A DNA stretch of 64,000 bases. Source: Kribbella qitaiheensis (lineage in GTDB: Bacteria; Actinomycetota; Actinomycetes; Propionibacteriales; Kribbellaceae). The notes beneath the pieces were generated by a model, which did no database searches, was not told where the DNA came from, and was given only the letters and a program-made list of their open reading frames with translations. Position 1 is the stretch's first letter; every line of letters begins with the position of its first letter. Shown here one piece after another: positions 61,646 to 64,000 of the stretch. The translations under genes were made by a program, and so were the position numbers. The stretch is from contig NZ_CP043661.1 of assembly GCF_014217565.1 (NCBI RefSeq), positions 2,232,001 to 2,296,000 of the forward strand. Direction: 5' to 3'.

Positions 61646-62193
61646 GACAAGGTCCTTACGGGAGAAAGCGGAGCGAAAGTGATGGCACGGCCGGAGTAGG
61701 AGGCCTGGACCCGGCTCAAGGGCACCCGTTCGTGGGTCTGCCCCCAGCCGGACGGATCCCGGATGAGGATGGTCGGATCCGGTGCGTCGTGATAGCCGCG
61801 GGCGATGACCAGGTGCCCGCCGGTGCGGCCATCGTCGGGGAACTGCTCGGTGATCGAGATGATCACCGGGGCGTCGCCGAGCCGGCCGACCAGTTCATCG
61901 GCCGCGACGGGCTCGGCGCGACCCGGCACCCCAAAGCTGGCTGCCAGGTCGGCCAAGCGTGTGTGCACAGCGCCTTGCGGGGTGAACACTTCGTGCTTGA
62001 CCGCCAGCTTCAGTAGCTCGGTGACTGTCGGGGCTTGGCGGCCGTAGGCGAGCAGGATCATCCGTACCGCTGCTATGCCGCACGCCCGGTTGGACCACTC
62101 GGTGCGATCTCCGAGTGCCCAGCCTCCGTGGAGATCCCATTCGGCCGCGTCGATGAGCTGGCGACACATTGGGACGTCGTGAACGTGAGGCAC
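61642..62193 (-). CDS. C39-like cysteine peptidase/transglutaminase-fold protein
   Basis: A 183-aa protein. NRACGIAAVRMILLAYG holds the likely nucleophile Cys, GGHLVIARGYHD the His, IRDPSGWG the Asp: the C39-like papain-fold triad. No transporter or signal is attached. GTG 62193 has GGAG 9 nt upstream; the frame is open further up without homology. Lies between Ddl-like and MurF-like genes and may cut, transfer or cyclise the peptide they make. A role as amidohydrolase is possible. Confidence 0.7.
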   Translation of the reverse strand: MPHVHDVPMCRQLIDAAEWDLHGGWALGDRTEWSNRACGIAAVRMILLAYGRQAPTVTELLKLAVKHEVFTPQGAVHTRLADLAASFGVPGRAEPVAADELVGRLGDAPVIISITEQFPDDGRTGGHLVIARGYHDAPDPTILIRDPSGWGQTHERVPLSRVQASYSGRAITFAPLSPVRTLS

Positions 62194-62215
62194 AGCAGCA
62201 GACTCCCGATGTGGG

Positions 62216-63307
62216 TCAGGATGCGGGCTCCCGCACGATGGCTGGGCCGACGTTGAACACGGGAGTAGGAAGAGGCACATCATAGGAGGCCCGCGTGAGC
62301 GCCTCACGGAGAACCGCCCGCACGACATCGACGTGGCTGAGCCCGCACAGGCCGGCGCCAGTGACGAAGTTGGCGTCCCTGGACATGCCTGGCGTGGTGT
62401 TCACCTCGAGCGCGAACAGCTCACCGGCGCCGGTGACCATGAAGTCGATCCGGGCCGACCCCCGGCAGCCGAGGCCTTCCCACAGGGCCACGGCGTACCG
62501 GGTCAGGGAGTCCAGCACTGCGGCGGGGAGGTCGGCCGCGGTCACGGAGACGGTTCCCTGGCCGTCGGCGTCGAGTTTCGCCGCGGCGTCGTAGAACTCT
62601 CCTGCGTGGACTTCGGTGGCCAGCGGCGGGAACACCAGCAGCCCATCGGGCAGCTCCAGCAGGCCGACGGTGACGGGCAGGCCGGTGATGTGTTCCTCGA
62701 CCAGGACCAGGCAGGGGTCGGTGGCCCAGGCGTGTTCGAGGGCCGGCAGCAAGGCGGCTTCCTGGCGGACCAGGCTCATGCCGACGCTGGAGCCGCCTTG
62801 AGCCGGTTTGACCATCACCGGCCGCCCTGCCCACTGCGGCGTCGTTCCTTGCTTCCAGACCTGCCAGGCGGGCGTGGGGATGCCCAGGCCTTTCATGGCC
62901 TGCTTGCACAGGATCTTGTTGGCGGCGATCGCGGCCGCGGCCACGCCGCTGCCGCAGAACGGCGTCCGCAGGTAGTCCAGGAGGCCTTGGAGCCGTCCGT
63001 CCTCGCCGTAGGGGCCGTGCAGGTTGGACAGTGCCACGTCGAAGTTGAGGAGTTCGGCGATGAACCGCGGGTCGCACGGGTCGAGGATCGTGAAGGTCGC
63101 GCCGATTTCGGTGAGCGATCCCGACAGTGCCGTGACCGACAGTTGGTCGGTGGGGCTTTCAGCGATGTAGAGCCGGTCCTCGGCGGACAGGCCGCCGTAG
63201 ACCAGCGCGACGTTCAGGCCCGCTTCGCGGCCCTCGTGCCAGATCCGTAATGCGTCGGTTTGGCGGCTGATGGCCGCGTGGTCGTGGGCGTCGATGAGTG
63301 AGGTCAT
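62216..63307 (-). CDS. ddl: D-Ala-D-Ala ligase-like ATP-grasp enzyme
   Basis: A 363-aa protein. LNVALVYGGLSAEDRL at the start, LSNLHGPYGEDGRLQGLLDY, PVMVKPAQGGSSVGMSLV (ATP-grasp lid), LVLVEEHITGLPVTVGLL, SARIDFMVTGAGELFALEVN and NTTPGMS (metal-binding Asn). Joins two amino acids with ATP. Genuine Ddl has LHGxxGEDGxxQG, which is also present here. ATGA overlap with DapF-like gene. Substrate may differ from D-Ala. Confidence 0.8.
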   Translation of the reverse strand: MTSLIDAHDHAAISRQTDALRIWHEGREAGLNVALVYGGLSAEDRLYIAESPTDQLSVTALSGSLTEIGATFTILDPCDPRFIAELLNFDVALSNLHGPYGEDGRLQGLLDYLRTPFCGSGVAAAAIAANKILCKQAMKGLGIPTPAWQVWKQGTTPQWAGRPVMVKPAQGGSSVGMSLVRQEAALLPALEHAWATDPCLVLVEEHITGLPVTVGLLELPDGLLVFPPLATEVHAGEFYDAAAKLDADGQGTVSVTAADLPAAVLDSLTRYAVALWEGLGCRGSARIDFMVTGAGELFALEVNTTPGMSRDANFVTGAGLCGLSHVDVVRAVLREALTRASYDVPLPTPVFNVGPAIVREPAS

Positions 63308-64000
63308 GTCAGTTCTCCTTGGTAGGTGAGGGTGACGGGGCCGCCGATCCAGAAGGCACTGCTGCGCTCGGCGTGCGGACGCACTGTGAGCGGTGTTCCG
63401 GATCGGTTGTGGACGGTGACGGGGCTGTCTGTGACGAGGCCGTGGAGGGTCGCGACCACAACAGCCGCGACGGCTCCGCTGCCGCAGGACAGCGTCTCGG
63501 CCTCCACACCCCGTTCGTAGGTGCGGATCTTCAGCGCCTGCGGACCGGTGGCCTGGACGAAGTTGACGTTTGACCCGAGCGGCGCGAGGCGGGGGTGATG
63601 GCGGACCAGGCGGCCGCATTCCTCGGCATCCAAGCTGTCGACGTTGTCGACGACCGCGACCACGTGCTCGGTGCCGGTGTGGGCGGAGTCGAAGCACAAG
63701 GCGTGACCGTTCCAGACCAGCTCGATGCACCGAGGGTCGATCGCACCGGCTTCGGCGGTCACCCAGCTGCCGTCGTCACCGACCAGCGCCTGGTGCTTCA
63801 CACCGGCCATCACCAAGGTCATGTCGTGGAAGGAGTGGTCCGTGGCTGCGCACCAGGCCGCGCAGCGCAGGGCATTGCCGCACATCGTGGCGATCGAACC
63901 GTCGGCGTTGAAGCAGGCGACCCCGAGGACAGCGGGGTCGGTGTCGATCAGGGCGCTCACGATCAGCCCGTCCGCGCCGATCCCGGTACGCCGGGCGCAC
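63304..64000 (-). CDS. dapF: Diaminopimelate epimerase-like protein, start beyond the window
   Basis: At least 232 residues visible. GIGADGLIVSAL at the left edge of the fold, ATMCGNALRCAAW (first catalytic Cys) and LGSNVNFVQ, RTYERGVEAETLSCGSGAVA (second catalytic Cys). Both active-site Cys are in place. DapF turns LL- into meso-DAP; relatives epimerise other amino acids. It is the first visible gene of a coupled operon with Ddl-, C39- and MurF-like enzymes, so it may supply a D-centre for the peptide made there. Confidence 0.8.
   Translation of the reverse strand, partial: CARRTGIGADGLIVSALIDTDPAVLGVACFNADGSIATMCGNALRCAAWCAATDHSFHDMTLVMAGVKHQALVGDDGSWVTAEAGAIDPRCIELVWNGHALCFDSAHTGTEHVVAVVDNVDSLDAEECGRLVRHHPRLAPLGSNVNFVQATGPQALKIRTYERGVEAETLSCGSGAVAAVVVATLHGLVTDSPVTVHNRSGTPLTVRPHAERSSAFWIGGPVTLTYQGELT

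Noticed and set aside
1..64000. tRNA genes as integration targets
   Set aside because: I looked near the integrases and element borders and saw no cloverleaf-like sequence; a covariance-model scan would be decisive.

Overview
The window is GC-rich DNA from an actinomycete, probably a filamentous soil genus of the Kribbella/Nocardioidaceae or Streptomyces type. I infer this from the XRE-DUF5753/DUF397 pair, the DUF574-type methyltransferase, a GAF-ANTAR protein, a CU044_5270-type partner of an ECF sigma factor and DUF6153. The genus cannot be fixed from sequence alone. I saw no rRNA, tRNA or CRISPR array. Large parts are accessory DNA: defence genes, transposase remnants, broken integrases and metal-resistance operons. 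Single-base frameshifts are unusually common, so either decay or base-level sequence error must be kept in mind.

Left end (1-5.4 kb): a tight three-gene operon on the minus strand (REase, DinG-like helicase with a Cys cluster, then the start of a PIWI-like protein) that matches the pPIWI_RE defence island. Next (5.7-15 kb) comes the most unusual part: two divergent copies of a three-gene cassette. Each has a one-helix membrane/coiled-coil protein, a STAND-type NTPase with C-terminal TPRs, and a CDP-glycerol glycerophosphotransferase-like enzyme. In both copies the enzyme and NTPase genes are convergent with overlapping 3' ends. Both enzyme genes carry long 8-bp tandem repeats: 14 units inside copy A and nearly 27 units directly upstream of the start of copy B. 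Eight is not a multiple of three and the repeats are stop-free in every frame, so this looks like a phase-variable (ON/OFF) surface-polymer system coupled to an NTPase sensor. Copy A is OFF as sequenced.

15-29 kb is a scrambled zone: integrase and IS110 remnants, a sigma-like HTH protein, a GAF-ANTAR regulator, an Arr-like ADP-ribosyltransferase with a frameshifted partner, a GNAT protein, an Abi/HEPN gene, a broken tyrosine recombinase divergent from small unknown genes, a broken MFS transporter, a diguanylate cyclase and a nearly intact IS110 element. 29-43 kb is cleaner and looks chromosomal: XRE-TPR regulator with an RBS-covering hairpin, small unknown genes, ECF sigma factor plus partner, secreted I36-type protein, a methyltransferase fused to an RpoA-CTD-like helical domain, an XRE-DUF5753/DUF397 pair, a cluster of very small genes, another TPR regulator, a GNAT and an APH-type kinase.

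43-48 kb shows insertion scars (NUDIX, ISL3, hydrolase and beta-lactamase fragments) and a Tn554-like recombinase pair followed by a SIR2 defence gene. 49-58 kb is a metal/arsenic island: NmtR-like ArsR plus CDF exporter; DUF6153 and DUF305 proteins; an ars operon of overlapping genes (ArsR-ArsC fusion, ArsC, aquaporin, ArsC); and a P1B-4 ATPase with divergent and downstream ArsR genes. The right end (58.7-64 kb) holds DUF6624, a broken alpha/beta hydrolase and a translationally coupled set of cell-wall-type enzymes outside any dcw context: DapF-like, Ddl-like ATP-grasp, C39-like and MurF-like. This set may make a small D-amino-acid peptide.
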